Shown: positions 26,391 to 38,403 of the stretch, in pieces
Layout of the letters: every line of letters begins with the position of its first letter
How positions within the stretch are numbered: position 1 is the stretch's first letter
Origin: Purshia tridentata
Lineage: Eukaryota; Streptophyta; Magnoliopsida; Rosales; Rosaceae
Assembly (NCBI GenBank): GCA_003254885.1
Contig: QANT01001121.1
Coordinates: forward strand, 35,010-99,009
Direction of reading: 5' to 3'
Length of the DNA stretch: 64,000 nt
The notes under the pieces: generated by a model
What the model was told of the DNA's origin: nothing
What the model saw: only the letters and a program-made list of their open reading frames with translations
Database searches by the model: none
Program-made: the position numbers and the translations under genes

Positions 26391-27491
26391 ATGGCGACCA
26401 TATCTTCATTCTTCAACTGCTTCCTCCCTCTCTTCCTCCTCTTCCTCCACCTCGGCTGCTTCGCTTTCACCACCACCACCAACCCAACAAAAAAACGCAG
26501 ACTTTCTTTCCTACTCTCCAAGCCCTCTCTAAAACCCCAAAAAGCCCTTTCAACCTCTTGGTCCTTTCTCACCCGCATCTTCCTCTCCCCCAAAACCTGC
26601 TCCATCATCCGAACCCACCCCTCCACGCCACCTCGCTCCTCCATTCACTCCATCGTCTCTCTCGTCCTGCCCGATTCGGACCCTCCGCATAAAATCCTAT
26701 CTGGGTCTTGCCCCGACTCCGGTATATCGGCCGGCGGCGACCACCTCTTTTTCCCTCTCCGAAACGACATCTTCCCCTGTACCGCTTGCGGCGAGATTTT
26801 CCAGAAACCCCAAAATCTCGAGCAGCACCAAGCGATCAAACACGCCGTCTCGGAGCTGATCGATGGTGATTCGGGCAAGAACATCGTCCGGATCATATTC
26901 AAAACGGGTTGGACCGATTTCCAGAACAGTCCCGTGATTCACCGCATTCTGAAGATCCACAACAGTTCCAAGATACTATCGCGGTTCGAGGAGTACAGAG
27001 AGTCGGTGAAGTCCAAGGCGGCTCGAAACGGCGCGGTTCGGAGAAGAGACGAGAGGTGCATAGCGGATGGGAATGAGCTTCTGAGGTTTCACTGCTCGAC
27101 GTTTCTCTGCGACTTGGGACTGAATGGTAATTCCGGCATTTGTAACCAGCAGTACTGTAGTGTCTGTGGGATTATCAAGTCCGGGTTCTCACCCAAGTTG
27201 GATGGAATTTCCACGCTGTCCAGTAGCTCCAGGGCACACGTGGCGATCCCGGAGGAGATCGTGGAGGAGTTCAAGTTCATGAACGTGAAGCGGGCCATGC
27301 TGGTTTGCCGGGTCGTGGCGGGTCGGGTCGGGTGTGATTTGGAGGAGGACGTGGACAAGGATGGCGGCGGGTTTGACTCGGTCATCGGGCGAGGCGGGAG
27401 CGGGGTCCACACAAGGGTGGATGAAGAGGAGCTTTTGGTGTTTAATCCTAGGGCTGTGCTTCCTTGCTTTGTGATTGTGTATACCGTGTGA
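26391..27491 (+). CDS. C2H2 zinc-finger protein with PARP-like C-terminal region
   Basis: Single exon, 366 residues, from the first in-frame ATG. Residues ~6-25 are strongly hydrophobic (FFNCFLPLFLLFLHLG), like a signal or membrane segment, followed by a basic Pro/Ser/Thr-rich stretch. One C2H2 finger has Cys130, Cys133, His146 and His151 (C-X2-C-X12-H-X4-H). After it, the order of motifs resembles the ADP-ribosyltransferase (PARP) fold: an IHRILKIHN helix, RFHCSTFLCDLGL (compare the PARP HGS/T strand, His234), KRAMLVCRVVAGRVG, and ELLVFNPRAVLPCFVIVY (compare the final EYxVY strand). No clear catalytic Glu is visible, so activity is doubtful. From memory, Arabidopsis At2g29660 is the positional counterpart. 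The biological role is unknown to me. Confidence 0.85.
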   Translation: MATISSFFNCFLPLFLLFLHLGCFAFTTTTNPTKKRRLSFLLSKPSLKPQKALSTSWSFLTRIFLSPKTCSIIRTHPSTPPRSSIHSIVSLVLPDSDPPHKILSGSCPDSGISAGGDHLFFPLRNDIFPCTACGEIFQKPQNLEQHQAIKHAVSELIDGDSGKNIVRIIFKTGWTDFQNSPVIHRILKIHNSSKILSRFEEYRESVKSKAARNGAVRRRDERCIADGNELLRFHCSTFLCDLGLNGNSGICNQQYCSVCGIIKSGFSPKLDGISTLSSSSRAHVAIPEEIVEEFKFMNVKRAMLVCRVVAGRVGCDLEEDVDKDGGGFDSVIGRGGSGVHTRVDEEELLVFNPRAVLPCFVIVYTV

Positions 27492-28503
27492 CGGTGTGAG
27501 TGTGATACATGAAACCTGTAGTGTCATAAATTATTTTAGATCAAGAGTTGTGAATCTTGTGATGTGTGGTTGTGATGAATCTGATGATGGTGATTCACAC
27601 AGGTGTTTGATTGGTCTGTGAACAACAGCTGGTCACAGCCCCAATGCGGCTATGCCGTTATGGCCATCATGCCATGTGGGCTTGTCCAATCTTAACCATG
27701 AATCCCATAGTACACGCTACATGGGGGCATGGATTTCTATGGCAATAGGTGTTAAGGTGCCTGCCATGTGTTAGTCAGTTGATCCTCATGTGGTTCGTGT
27801 CCCATTTAGGATGCATTATGTAGAATGCTAGGTCTAAGTGTGATTATTTATTTAATTTTCCAAGAGATGGGGGCAGTAGAATTCTTGCTATCCTAAATCT
27901 CTATATCACTAAACTAAAGCACTCACTAATTGTGAATGTTGAAGTTGTTGTTTATATAATGGATATTCTAACTTTTTTGGCGTATGAAGACAAACTTATT
28001 TTCATTACATAATAAATGTATTTTTTTGACTTTTCATATAGTATTTATTGATTACATAAAGAACGAAGATTACTAATTTTACTTATGATGAACACAAATT
28101 TCACTTATCTAACACTGCATGTAAGTATACAAATTGACAGTTTGTATTCTCAAAGGGATTCTATGCTTAAGTTTTTTTGGCTAAGCGATTCTATGCTTAA
28201 GTTTAATACTTCCGAAAATCACCATTAACTACAATTTGGCACTAACCTTAGGTCATCCAAATTGCAAGACTTGGGCTTACATGTGGATGTGGAATTATGG
28301 CTAAGTTATGGACTTTGATTTTGGCAGTTACATGTCCTCTTATTCATTTGTCACATAGTATAGGTGCTCTTCAATCACATCAACTTCGTTTTCTATTAAA
28401 CTTTGTTTTTGGTACTACTTTATTTACCTTTTCTTATTCTTTCATTGAAACAAACTTTTCTTTTTACTAAAGGATTATAGATAAAAGTGTGTTTTTCAAA
28501 TTA
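27492..28503. other. 3' flank of the C2H2 gene
   Basis: Contains the 3'UTR and AT-rich DNA. An 18-base direct repeat occurs at 28157-28174 and 28187-28204. No gene seen. Confidence 0.5.
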
Positions 28504-28782
28504 TCTATATATATAAAACCAAAAGGAAAGTAGAATGGTTAAATTTTTGAATTGCAAAAATACTCCTACTTAAAAAATATGTACTAATTATTTGTTAATA
28601 AATAACAAAAAGGTAAACTGGAATTATTATAATTAAATAATAAAAAATATAAAATTACACCATTATTTTTAGTATCCTACTTTCTCACCACCATTATTTT
28701 AGGACAAATTAATTTATTAAAATTTTAATTAAATGTTTAGAAAGGTCAATTGACACGTGCAACAAGCGTGGCAAGAGACTAG
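28504..28782 (+). mobile_element. Short non-autonomous Helitron
   Basis: 279 bp element with Helitron hallmarks. The 5' end is TCTATATATATAAAACC, typical of plant Helitrons. The 3' end is CTAG, preceded by a short palindrome (CGTGC-AACAA-GCGTG, 28756-28770). Insertion is between A (28503) and T (28783), the expected AT target, with no target-site duplication. It has no coding capacity, so it was moved in trans by an autonomous element. The 3' hairpin has wobble pairs, suggesting some age. Confidence 0.8.
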
Positions 28783-29927
28783 TTTATAATAATTGTAGAA
28801 ATTATAATAGACTTTCTTTAAAAAGATTTAATTTGTGAGCAACTATTTTTTATTTTTCAAAACCAACAATGCTACATTTATTATATTTTTATACTATTTT
28901 ATGTGACAATTTATATGGAATTAATACATTGGACACTAAAAAACCAAAAATAAAAATCCTAAAAATGCCAGTACAGTAATAATACGTAAGATAATATAAA
29001 AACATGATAAGAATAACATTATTATTTCAAAACCCTGGATGTGATGAGAAATTGGGTGTAGTGATCAGATTTCAGGGTGCCCACAGGACTTCTTATGAAT
29101 ATAGCTATATAGAAAACATGGGCTTAAGACTGTTAAACCCACACAGTCACCTACGAGGCTAGAACCCACAAAGCTGTTCTAAAATGTAGCCCAAATTCAG
29201 ATCATTTATCTAATCCAAAAGCCCAACCCATCCATAATTTCCGCGCACAAAACAAAGCGTTTGAAATTTCATAAGAAACCCAAAACCTTGCAGCTAGTGC
29301 TAATTAATCCATGTAACAGAGTCCCAAATTCGTTTCCTTCCACTTCCTCTTCTTCTTCCCGAAGGCCTGCTCATATCCAAGTACCCAACAGAGAGAGACA
29401 GAGAGAGCTTGAGCTTAGAGATTTGGTTGGTTGTCAGCGTTTGACTTTCAGGGAGCCACGTCGGGAAGTGTTCCTTCCCAAATATTCAATTCCAGTGGCT
29501 GTCCTCCCTCGCCTGGAATCTCGCGTTCCCACTCACTCTCTTCTGCTTTCTTAATGCTCACTCTCTCTTTCTCAGATCCACAGAGCCTTCTTATTCTTTA
29601 TTCTCTTTTGACTCCTTTCCTCATTGCCTTTGCGTGCTCTTCAAAAAGATTGTAGCATTCATTCACGTTTTTTGCATGATTTTCGTTACCTAGCCACCTG
29701 GGCGTTTGATATTATTCTTCCTCTCTGGTTTTATTAACAACACATTTCCGTGTTAGCCAACCTATTCTTTCCTATTCCTTGTCTTCAATTTTTGAAAGTG
29801 AAACACTAAAAGCTCCCAAGGATTTTGGTACGAACATAGCTTTGGATTATAGAAATGGATATGAGCTTCTCAGAGTGAAAATTTGACTTTAGTTTACAAC
29901 TGGGTTTTGCTTTTGCAGGTCGGTGAC
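28783..29927. other. Upstream region and 5'UTR of the GONST gene
   Basis: The first ~450 bases are AT-rich. From about 29250 the base composition becomes CT/GA-rich, as in a 5'UTR. An acceptor (TTTTGCAG) ending at 29918 suggests a leader intron ending nine bases before the start codon. The open frame across 29261-29554 shows no protein-like features. Confidence 0.45.
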
Positions 29928-32256
29928 ATGTCATCTGATTTCAAGTTAGATGCAGTTAAAGGCCGTGATAGTGAGGACCCCGAAGTTGGCTCTCTAAATG
30001 GAGGAGTAGTTCATGAGCTTCTTCCAGAACGTAGAGGTTTCAGTGACAGGTAGAGTCAACAGCTCCTCTTCATTTTGTCAATCGAGTCTCCACAAAAAAT
30101 GGGATTTCTTTGTTATGGATTTTAGTTCATGAATTGTAGTTCCAATGTGAATCAAGTACAAGATTAGATGTAGAACTATTGTGAAATATGTAAGCTTTGT
30201 GGTTCTCAAAGCAGGTTGTTTAGAGGGAGTAGAGCAGGGCAGGCTGAGATCGTCTCTGTTCCAAGTGATGGAGGTGAAAAGCGTGAACATGGGTCAGCAA
30301 AGAAATCTGGACCTCTTGTGTCTGGGACAGCTTATTGCATTTCTTCTTGCAGCATGATATTGCTGAATAAAATTGTGCTGTCCAGTTACAACTTCAATGC
30401 AGGAGTCTCATTGATGTTTTATCAAGTATGTTAATACCCTCTAACTTCTAAGTTCTAACCCACTTTCTTTTCAATAGGGATGAAACATGTAAAGGGTTTC
30501 TATTTTATGAGTTTTACAAGTTCTATTCTCTCTATGCTGCATGTCTTTCTGTTATGGGTATTTGTAGGCTGATAGTTAAGTCCTTGTCACTTGTTTGGAT
30601 GATCAGTTTTCTTATGCAATTCCACAAATTTAGCCAGCCACAATGAAATCTGATCTCTTCCATATGTTTCTGTGCAGAATTTGATAAGTTCTGTAATAGT
30701 TATATTCTTGGGCTCCTGTGGATTTGTTACCGTGGAAAAGCTCAATTGGAAACTGATTAGGGTATGGATCCCTGTCAATGTCATCTTCATTGGCATGCTT
30801 GTATCAGGCATGTATAGGTAAGTTGTGAACTGCAGGGTCTGCATTTTTAGGTGCTCTTTTTTTCTTTTCATTATGGGGCAAGTTCAGGCCTAGAGTAAAT
30901 AGGAATGATGGCAAAATTTGAAAAGAATATTGGTGATAAGATTCACTATATATGGTTCCCTCCATTTGATGCTTTATATGATTTGTTACTGAATGTAATG
31001 TGGTTCTTTTTTTTCTTTCAGTTTGAAATACATAAATATTGCAATGGTGACCATTTTGAAGAATGTGACAAATATTTTAACGGCAATTGGAGAATTATAT
31101 TTGTTCCGGAAACATCAAAATCAGAAAGTGTGGACTGCCATGTTCTTGATGGTAATGAAAACTTTACTATTAGTGTTACAGGAAACAGCCAGCACTTTGA
31201 TGCTCATACCATTCAAATTGACCCATGCATGAAATATATTACTCAATTCTTCTCTCAGATAACTTCTTAACAAAGAATTTCTAATGAGTGCTACTTTTCA
31301 TTATGTATTGCAGATTATCTCTGCTATTAGCAGTGGCATTACAGATATCTCCTTTGATACAGTAGGTTACTCATGGCAGATTTCAAATTGCATACTAACA
31401 GCAATGTACTCAGTAAGTAGTGCTATTTAAGTTCTGGACATCTCTGTTAGTTTTAGATTGTGTTTGAGACCTGAATTTTAAATTTGGACTATGGGAACTA
31501 TGGTCCTTGTGCACATCATTTTACAATTTTACAAATCTAAGGCTAGTTTTTAAGATTTTCTCTTTGTGACAGCTCACTCTACGGCGAGTCATGGATGAAG
31601 CGAAAAAATACACAAGATCTGGATCTCTCAATGAAGTTTCAATGGTGTTGCTGAATAATTTGCTATCTCTACCTTTTGCTGCTTTCTTGATCATAATTCT
31701 TGGTGAATGGGAATATGTAATGAGCGTGTAAGCATATGTTTCTAATTATGAGATTGACATGGTTTCATGCAAGCACATTTGGGTTATTTTTACCTAATGT
31801 TTTGGTTTCAATATGCAGGGATGTAATTAAATTACCAATGTTTTGGTTAATTGCAACAGCTAGTGGATTGCTTGGACTTGCCATCAGCTTCACCTCCATG
31901 TGGTTTTTACATCAAACTGGTCCCACCACATATAGGTAATAATGCTGTGTACTTAGCTCAAAATTAACTTTTCTTAAGTTGATATTATTGGAACTTCTGA
32001 TGTGCTTTCTGGTTTACAGTCTAGTGGGTTCCTTAAACAAGATTCCTATCTCTGTTGCTGGTTTAGTCCTGTTCAAGGTGCCTCTAAGTCTACCAAACCT
32101 CTTCAGCATACTATTCGGTAATCAACATAATCAACTCTAAAAGTCATGAATATTAGTGTAGGCTGATTTAATTACTCTCAAATTCTCAATTTAATGATTT
32201 CATCTCTTCCAGGTTTATTTGCTGGAATATTCTTCGCCCGGGCCAAAATGTCCTGA
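29928..32256 (+). CDS. GONST2: Golgi GDP-mannose / nucleotide-sugar transporter
   Basis: Member of the drug/metabolite transporter superfamily that exchanges GDP-sugars for GMP across the Golgi membrane. Nine coding exons: 29928-30049, 30215-30425, 30678-30817, 31022-31151, 31314-31412, 31573-31727, 31819-31935, 32020-32117, 32213-32256. Total 371 residues, with frame kept throughout. A hydrophilic N-terminal region (~80 residues) precedes about ten membrane helices. The GONST-type nucleotide-binding motif G-x-L-N-K appears as GSLNK near the C-terminus. KYTRSGSLNEVSMVLLNN is typical of the GONST1/2 branch. The long N-terminus and the neighbouring genes (from memory At1g07290 lies beside RPL4 and TPR genes) favour GONST2 over GONST1; this is inference. 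Confidence 0.92.
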
Positions 32257-33770
32257 TCCAGACATGGACTTTATGTTTTGTTCAAGAGGCCCAAAATATT
32301 TATTTCCTGCAAACATTGGAAATTGAAGCTGTGTTTGCATTTGCCACTTGGCTATGAATGGCTAAGCAAGCTAGCCATGGAAACCATAAGAGATCGATGG
32401 ATAAAACTTTTTACAGGATATGTTCTTATTTGTTCATTTTATTGTAAGAAGGAACATACTCATACTCATCAATGTCACCTTCCAATTTATTTTCCAACAT
32501 GTAATACTTGTGGCTAAAGTGTTGTTAATGAAATGGTATCATTCTTTTCTATCAAATGAAAAAAAAAAAAATTACTTGCATTTTCTTTTGAATTATAAAG
32601 AAAAGAAATTATTCCATTAGAAATTAATGAGTGGATTTATATCTGAGTTTTATTTCTCTTGATTACCTCCCATTGACCTATCCATTTATTTTTTGGATAA
32701 TCATTAAGATGCATATTAAGTTATTAACTGCCCTTGCACATTTCATTTTCAAAATCTAAAAACTCTTCATGTACTCTAATTTTCGTTACTACAGTCTCTA
32801 GGGATCTGAAAATAATGTCCTAGAAAGAGTAAATTGAGAAATTTGATAAGCTTAATCTAATCTTCCAATCCTAGCATGTCAACCCTGTCAATGTCTGAGT
32901 CAAAATATTTATATAGCTTATTCATTTCCTTCAAAGGCTTCAAGTGAATTTAAGAAGCTTTGAGAGAACAAAAAAACTGTAATTTAAAATTTAAAAATAT
33001 ATATATATATAAAGAAAAAAGAAAATAACAGTGAGGGAGCTTAATCAGAAGGGAAATAGGAACAGGTACCACATGAGTCATATTACCTCCAGAATTGAGT
33101 TCGCTAGCATTTACAAAGCAGTAAAAACAAGGGCTTAAAATTCTGCCAAAATTCCTCTTCTTAATAAATTATATTTAATTTCAGTATTGACCTCGGACAC
33201 CCAAAATTTTGTTTTACATTGTCTCCATCCATAATTTCTTCATGGCATCAATGGACCAAAATACCCTCACTTCACTGTGTCATATATGAGTGTGAAGGGG
33301 GCAGGATTGTCTTTCCACTATAATGGCGCCAAACTCATCAACATTTTGGAGCTGCCCAAATCACTAAATTCCCAATTTTATCTAAAACTTTTAAATTTGT
33401 AATAAAAAAATATTATTAGTATTATTAATTTTAATAATTGTGTGTGTAATAAGTTAATAACGAACCCACTAATCTCTCTCTCTCTCCCTCCTCCATCTCT
33501 TTCTACTTTTGTACAAGGGAGGAAGCTCAGGAGTTACAACAAATGCAAATTATTAACCGTCGGATATGCCTCCAGATGAACGGCTATTAGGCCATGTGGC
33601 TGCTCATTACAAGGCTTAGCACAAGCTAATTGTCCAGCTATCGTTATGGGGTTCTTTCTATCTCACACACAAGAGAGAAGAAAGAAAGAAAAAGAAAAAC
33701 CCATAAAAACTTACCAAAATCGGAGCCTAAATTAGTCATCCCTTTTTTGTTCTTGCTTCAAGTGGCTTTC
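32257..33770. other. Intergenic DNA between GONST and MYB genes
   Basis: GONST 3'UTR, then AT-rich DNA. A (CT)n tract near 33474-33490 and a GA-rich leader precede the MYB start. No extra gene. Confidence 0.5.
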
Positions 33771-36034
33771 ATGGAAGGTGAGAGAGGAGTAGAAGTAGGA
33801 GGTGGTGATGGAGGTGATGGTGTTGATATTCATGGAGTTTACGGGCTTAGAAATAATCTTCAACATCATCACCAACCACACCATCACATATATCGAACTG
33901 GTCCTCCACGGACAGCCATAGACAGGTTCTTGTGGGGCACTACACAAACACAGACCCATTTGTCTGACCATCATCTTCTTCATCAAAACAATGCGAGAGA
34001 AAAAGAGAAAGTGGTCGTTTCCTCAAATGGGTTGTGTGGATTTTCTTCTTCTGCGTTTGGTGGTGTAATTAATGGAGAGGCATCTGCAGCAACAAGCTTT
34101 GTGGATGGACTTTTTGTTGATCATATTGGAGATACCGCCATGACTTGGATGCAAGACAAAAACCCTAATTTGGGTTTTAAAGAAGAAGCAAATAATAATA
34201 AGGTTTCTAAAGGTGCGGGAAAGAGAGCTAAAAAAGCTTCAAATGCTGCCACCTTAATAAAGGGTCAGTGGACAGATGAAGAAGACAGGTAATACTCAGC
34301 GTCCGAACGCTTAAAAAGAGATCTCGTATTTGATAAACTTAATTTTGTATCATTTGGTGTTTTTTTGTTTGTTTATTTCTTCATAAACTAAAAGTGCATG
34401 GAAATTATCAATGGGTTTTTGTGTTGTGGTGTGAATTTTAGGAAGCTGATCAAGTTGGTGAAGCAATATGGAGTGAGGAAATGGGCACAGATAGCTGAGA
34501 AGCTGGAGGCTAGGGCTGGCAAGCAGTGTCGAGAAAGATGGCATAATCATTTACGCCCTGATATCAAGGTTAACTTCTTTTGATCAATCTCATGCTGTTA
34601 TAATTCTACAATTATTTTCCAAATATGCCCATTGTACATGAATAACTAAAGAACTAATTAGATCTTTGGCTTAGATTCTTAGAATTGGTATAATTAATTA
34701 GTCACTACTTTGTATATTATGGAAAAATACAAGCTTTTGCTATATTTTTGCTTGGATTTTGCGATCTATGTCATATTAGAGATTATTATTACACAACGAA
34801 GTCAAAGATTCAAATTTAGATTGTGATTTTGAAGAATCTATGTTTAGATCTAATATATTTCTCTCTAATCCATTTGGGGGTAAGTATTTCATAAGTAAAT
34901 TAAACTAGGGTTTGTAATTAAATTTTTTAAATAAAGAGTGCAACACATATATATATATGCCATTTTTTCCTTGTTGTTTTTCAGAAAGATAGCTGGACTG
35001 AAGAGGAAGAGAGTATATTAGTGGAAGCTCATGCTGAGGTTGGGAACCGATGGGCAGAGATCGCAAAGCGCATTCCAGGAAGAACCGAAAACGCCATAAA
35101 AAACCATTGGAATGCCACAAAGAGGAGACAAAATTCAAGGAGAAAGAAGAAACAGACTTCAGACATCAAAAATGGGTCGTCATCCTCTAAGCCTCCTCAA
35201 CCTTCCATACTTCAAAACTACATCAGAACCAAGATCAACATTCTCAATAATCATAATAATATTATTAATGAGTCTTCCAATACTACCCCTACCAGCTCCT
35301 CCACTTTTATTACTGATCAAGACCCAATATCAAAGACCCACTGCAACAATGTTAACAGCATTGTCCTCACTGACCCATCTGATCAGTCCACTTGTTGTGA
35401 TGACTCTCCATTGAACATTGCTTCTTCAGACACATACAATGATGAGGAGCTTCTCTTCATGCAAAACTTCTTCACCAACAAGCAGCCACCCATTGGTAAC
35501 AACAATGCAGCCCCAGTTTTAAGCCAAATTGTGAGCCCAATGCAGGCCCCAGGATCCTTGAGTTTGTATCAAACCAATGGTCATCATCATTATCATCATC
35601 ATCATCATGCTACTCATGATCAATATGGTGGCATTGTCTCTTCCACTAGTCAAAAACTCAACATGCACGTTGATAACATGCCCATGCACAACCTCCAACC
35701 CACACAATATCAGAATATTACTTCCACTCCTATAATTCCCACTACTCCCACCACCCACCTCTATTCTGATCTCTACCTCTCTTACCTGCTAAATGGAGCA
35801 GCCAATATTAATAATTCATCATTATCATCTAATTGTTCCACGGATCATCATGATCAACATCACTTGGGGCACTATAACATAAACATGGATCATTTGGTGC
35901 CACATCATCATCATCATCATCAAGTTGCTGCTGCTGCTTCAAATGAAAGGAGAGAGATGGATTTGATAGAGATGGTTTCTTCTTCTTCTCAATTCCCTCA
36001 AGGTACCACTACCAACAGTACTACTTTCTTCTGA
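33771..36034 (+). CDS. R2R3-MYB transcription factor, MYB98/MYB64/MYB119 type
   Basis: Nuclear DNA-binding regulator. Relatives in Arabidopsis act in the female gametophyte (synergid identity, cellularisation). Three exons, 33771-34288, 34442-34568 and 34985-36034, give 564 residues. A long non-conserved N-terminus (~160 residues) precedes the MYB repeats. R2 starts at [10 protein letters not shown] (residue ~164) and ends near NHLRPDIK (~215). R3 starts at [10 protein letters not shown] (~216) and ends near [10 protein letters not shown]. The sequences [19 protein letters not shown] and [18 protein letters not shown] place it in the MYB98/64/119 group. R2 reads LEARAGKQC where relatives I recall have a Gly in place of the first Ala. 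The C-terminus is rich in His, Asn and Ser. The start ATG follows a CT/GA-rich leader. Confidence 0.9.
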
Positions 36035-38403
36035 TCATCTTCAACTTGAAGAAGAACTTTTCTATTAGGCTGCAAGAACCAATTAATGGGTCACCTTAGA
36101 AATGTGAAGGCTGCTGGATTCTTTTTTTTTCTTTTTTGTCTGGGCATGCAGGAGTGGTAATGTGGTAGTTGGGAATTACCAATATGGGTTGGTTGGATTG
36201 TTGCTAAAATGGTAGCGTGGTGATCGATAAGCGTTTTAATTTTTCTGAACAAAAGGTGTGTATGGTTTTCGTTTTGTAGCTGTTACTGCAATCATTTTTT
36301 CTGTGGCTTCTTTTCAGTTTCTGTTTGTGTCGTTTTCTTCACTTTCTCAACGGCCTCTGATTCATTACGCTTTTGTTTCACGACATGACGAGAGTTTTTG
36401 TGGGCATGCAAGAGTTGGAATGTTTTTCATGACCTTTAAGTTCAAACCCACGCATCACGGTTTTGTTTTTTTGTTTTTGTTTTTCTTAAAGTTTTCGTTT
36501 TTAATTTTTGGTAAAGATATATAAATGGAAAAATGAGAGAAGTGACCATAGAGATGTAAGATGTTAGAATGTGGATAGTTTATAAACTCAGGAAAAAAAA
36601 TAAAAAAATATTTTTTTGTTTGTATTTTTGTTCTGGGACATCATAAATTGAGCATTGGGCCTGGGCTGATCCAGCAATGGAGTGGTTCACATATAAACTC
36701 AGCAAAAAGGTTTGGGATATGTTGGGCCAATAGCATATAGGAATCGAGCCCAAATTTGGTTGTGCTAAGAAATATCATGTTCTTCTAATAATCCTGGGGG
36801 GCCTAAATTGTTTTGAAACTCACTTCATTATTTCTGTTTTCAAGAGAGAATAAATTTTGTTCACACACAATCTATGCTAATGGTCTAGCAATAAAAGATA
36901 AAGTAGACCATTGATAATTTTTGAGAACTAAATAGTGATCCATATATTCAAACTAATCGCATATGTACAATAATAGTGGGCCCAATTGTTACTGTCTAAC
37001 AATGGATTATAGTGATTAATTTAACTGCACAAACGAAGTACATCTACATTGTTGTTGTCCCATCTTGTTGTTGTATGTACAATTTTTTTTTTTTACACCC
37101 CCCAGTTAATTAATGAGTCACCATTTGGGTCCAAGTCCAACCCTATAGATGTATGAATATTGGGGCGGTAATCGATGAATGACAGTGTGATAGAGGTATG
37201 GAGAGGCACGAAATTGGTGAATGAGAATGTGAGAAAGGTATGGAAAGACATGGGGGTGTTGTTGGAGGATGGATGGAGACATATATGGAGTAGTAGACTA
37301 GTAGTACCCACTTGCTTAATTAATTAATCATCATCCTCTATTTCACGTGATCAACCATCATTTTCTGCTTGGCCTATCTACACTGTCATAATAATTAATC
37401 TCATGTCTAATGTCTACTCATTTGCTTTGCTTTTTTAAAGGCAAACAGTTGTAAGTTCCCACTACTACTACGCGTTTAGGTTTTGCCTTCCTCAAACCAA
37501 GCATGTTGATCACAAAGGTTAAAGAAGATGAAGAATAATAGTACATCCAATAATTGTAAGGAGTACGCATTGTGAGTGCACATGACATGCATTTATATCT
37601 CAATTTGAATATTCCTTCCTCCAAAAAATTACAAATTAAAACAATAGAAACAAGTCCAAGCAAAATTATAATTTGTGTGCTATGCTCTCATTGTTTCTTT
37701 AGACAAAAGACGTGACATTTTTATTTCCTCCTTCTTTCCAGACTTAAAAAGAAGCAAATTTACATCGTTTTGTACCCCACTAAACATTATTAACAAAACT
37801 GATATGAGTAGCAGAAATTTCCAGGTCAGGAGATATGGGAGCCAAGCTTATAAAAAGAGATGGGGCCTAAATATAACTAGAAAGCAAAAGGGCACGAGAA
37901 ACACGTGCTTCTTTGACAAAGTTGAATTAAAAATTTTGATTTTGTACTAATTTAAAAATGGCATATATTAACAATATCTAATTACACTTTGCCATGTGAA
38001 TGTGTCGACCGAAAAAAAAATTAAGAGAAAAAAAAAGGATGATAATCTGTGCAATGGCAACCATTCCCATTGGTTGGACTCCCGTCACTCCCCACCCCAT
38101 AGAGATCTCATTCACCAAAAAAAACACGCCAAGCCTAAAACACAGCAATTGTTGCCGTTTTGCCTTGCATGCTGTCCAGGGAACACAGTATCATTCTCCG
38201 TCCCACACGTCACCCACATTACACCATCCCCGAAGATTCCACCGCCCACCAAAACTTGGAAAAAGAAAAAGAAAAATAAATAAATATAAAGGACCTCTCT
38301 CTCTTTTCTTTAATTTTTTTTTTATAGATTTTATAAAAACAAATTCCGAGTAAAACTAGGACTGACTAGGCTTGTTCATTGGGGTGGTGGGTTTCTCTAT
38401 TTT
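36035..38403. other. Intergenic DNA, convergent flanks of MYB and TPR genes
   Basis: Contains both 3'UTRs. Frames around 36258 and 38000 are T- or K-rich chance ORFs. No gene supported. Confidence 0.5.

Noticed and set aside
29261-29554. 97-codon frame before the GONST gene
   Set aside because: Falls in the GONST 5'UTR; low-complexity Ser/Arg translation with no conserved features.
36258-36524. 88-codon frame after the MYB gene
   Set aside because: Phe/Ser-rich translation of T-rich 3' flank, no homology recognised, not linked to a promoter.
38000-38353. 117-codon frame rich in Lys and Thr
   Set aside because: Sits in the convergent 3' flank of MYB and TPR genes and reads from A-rich repeats.
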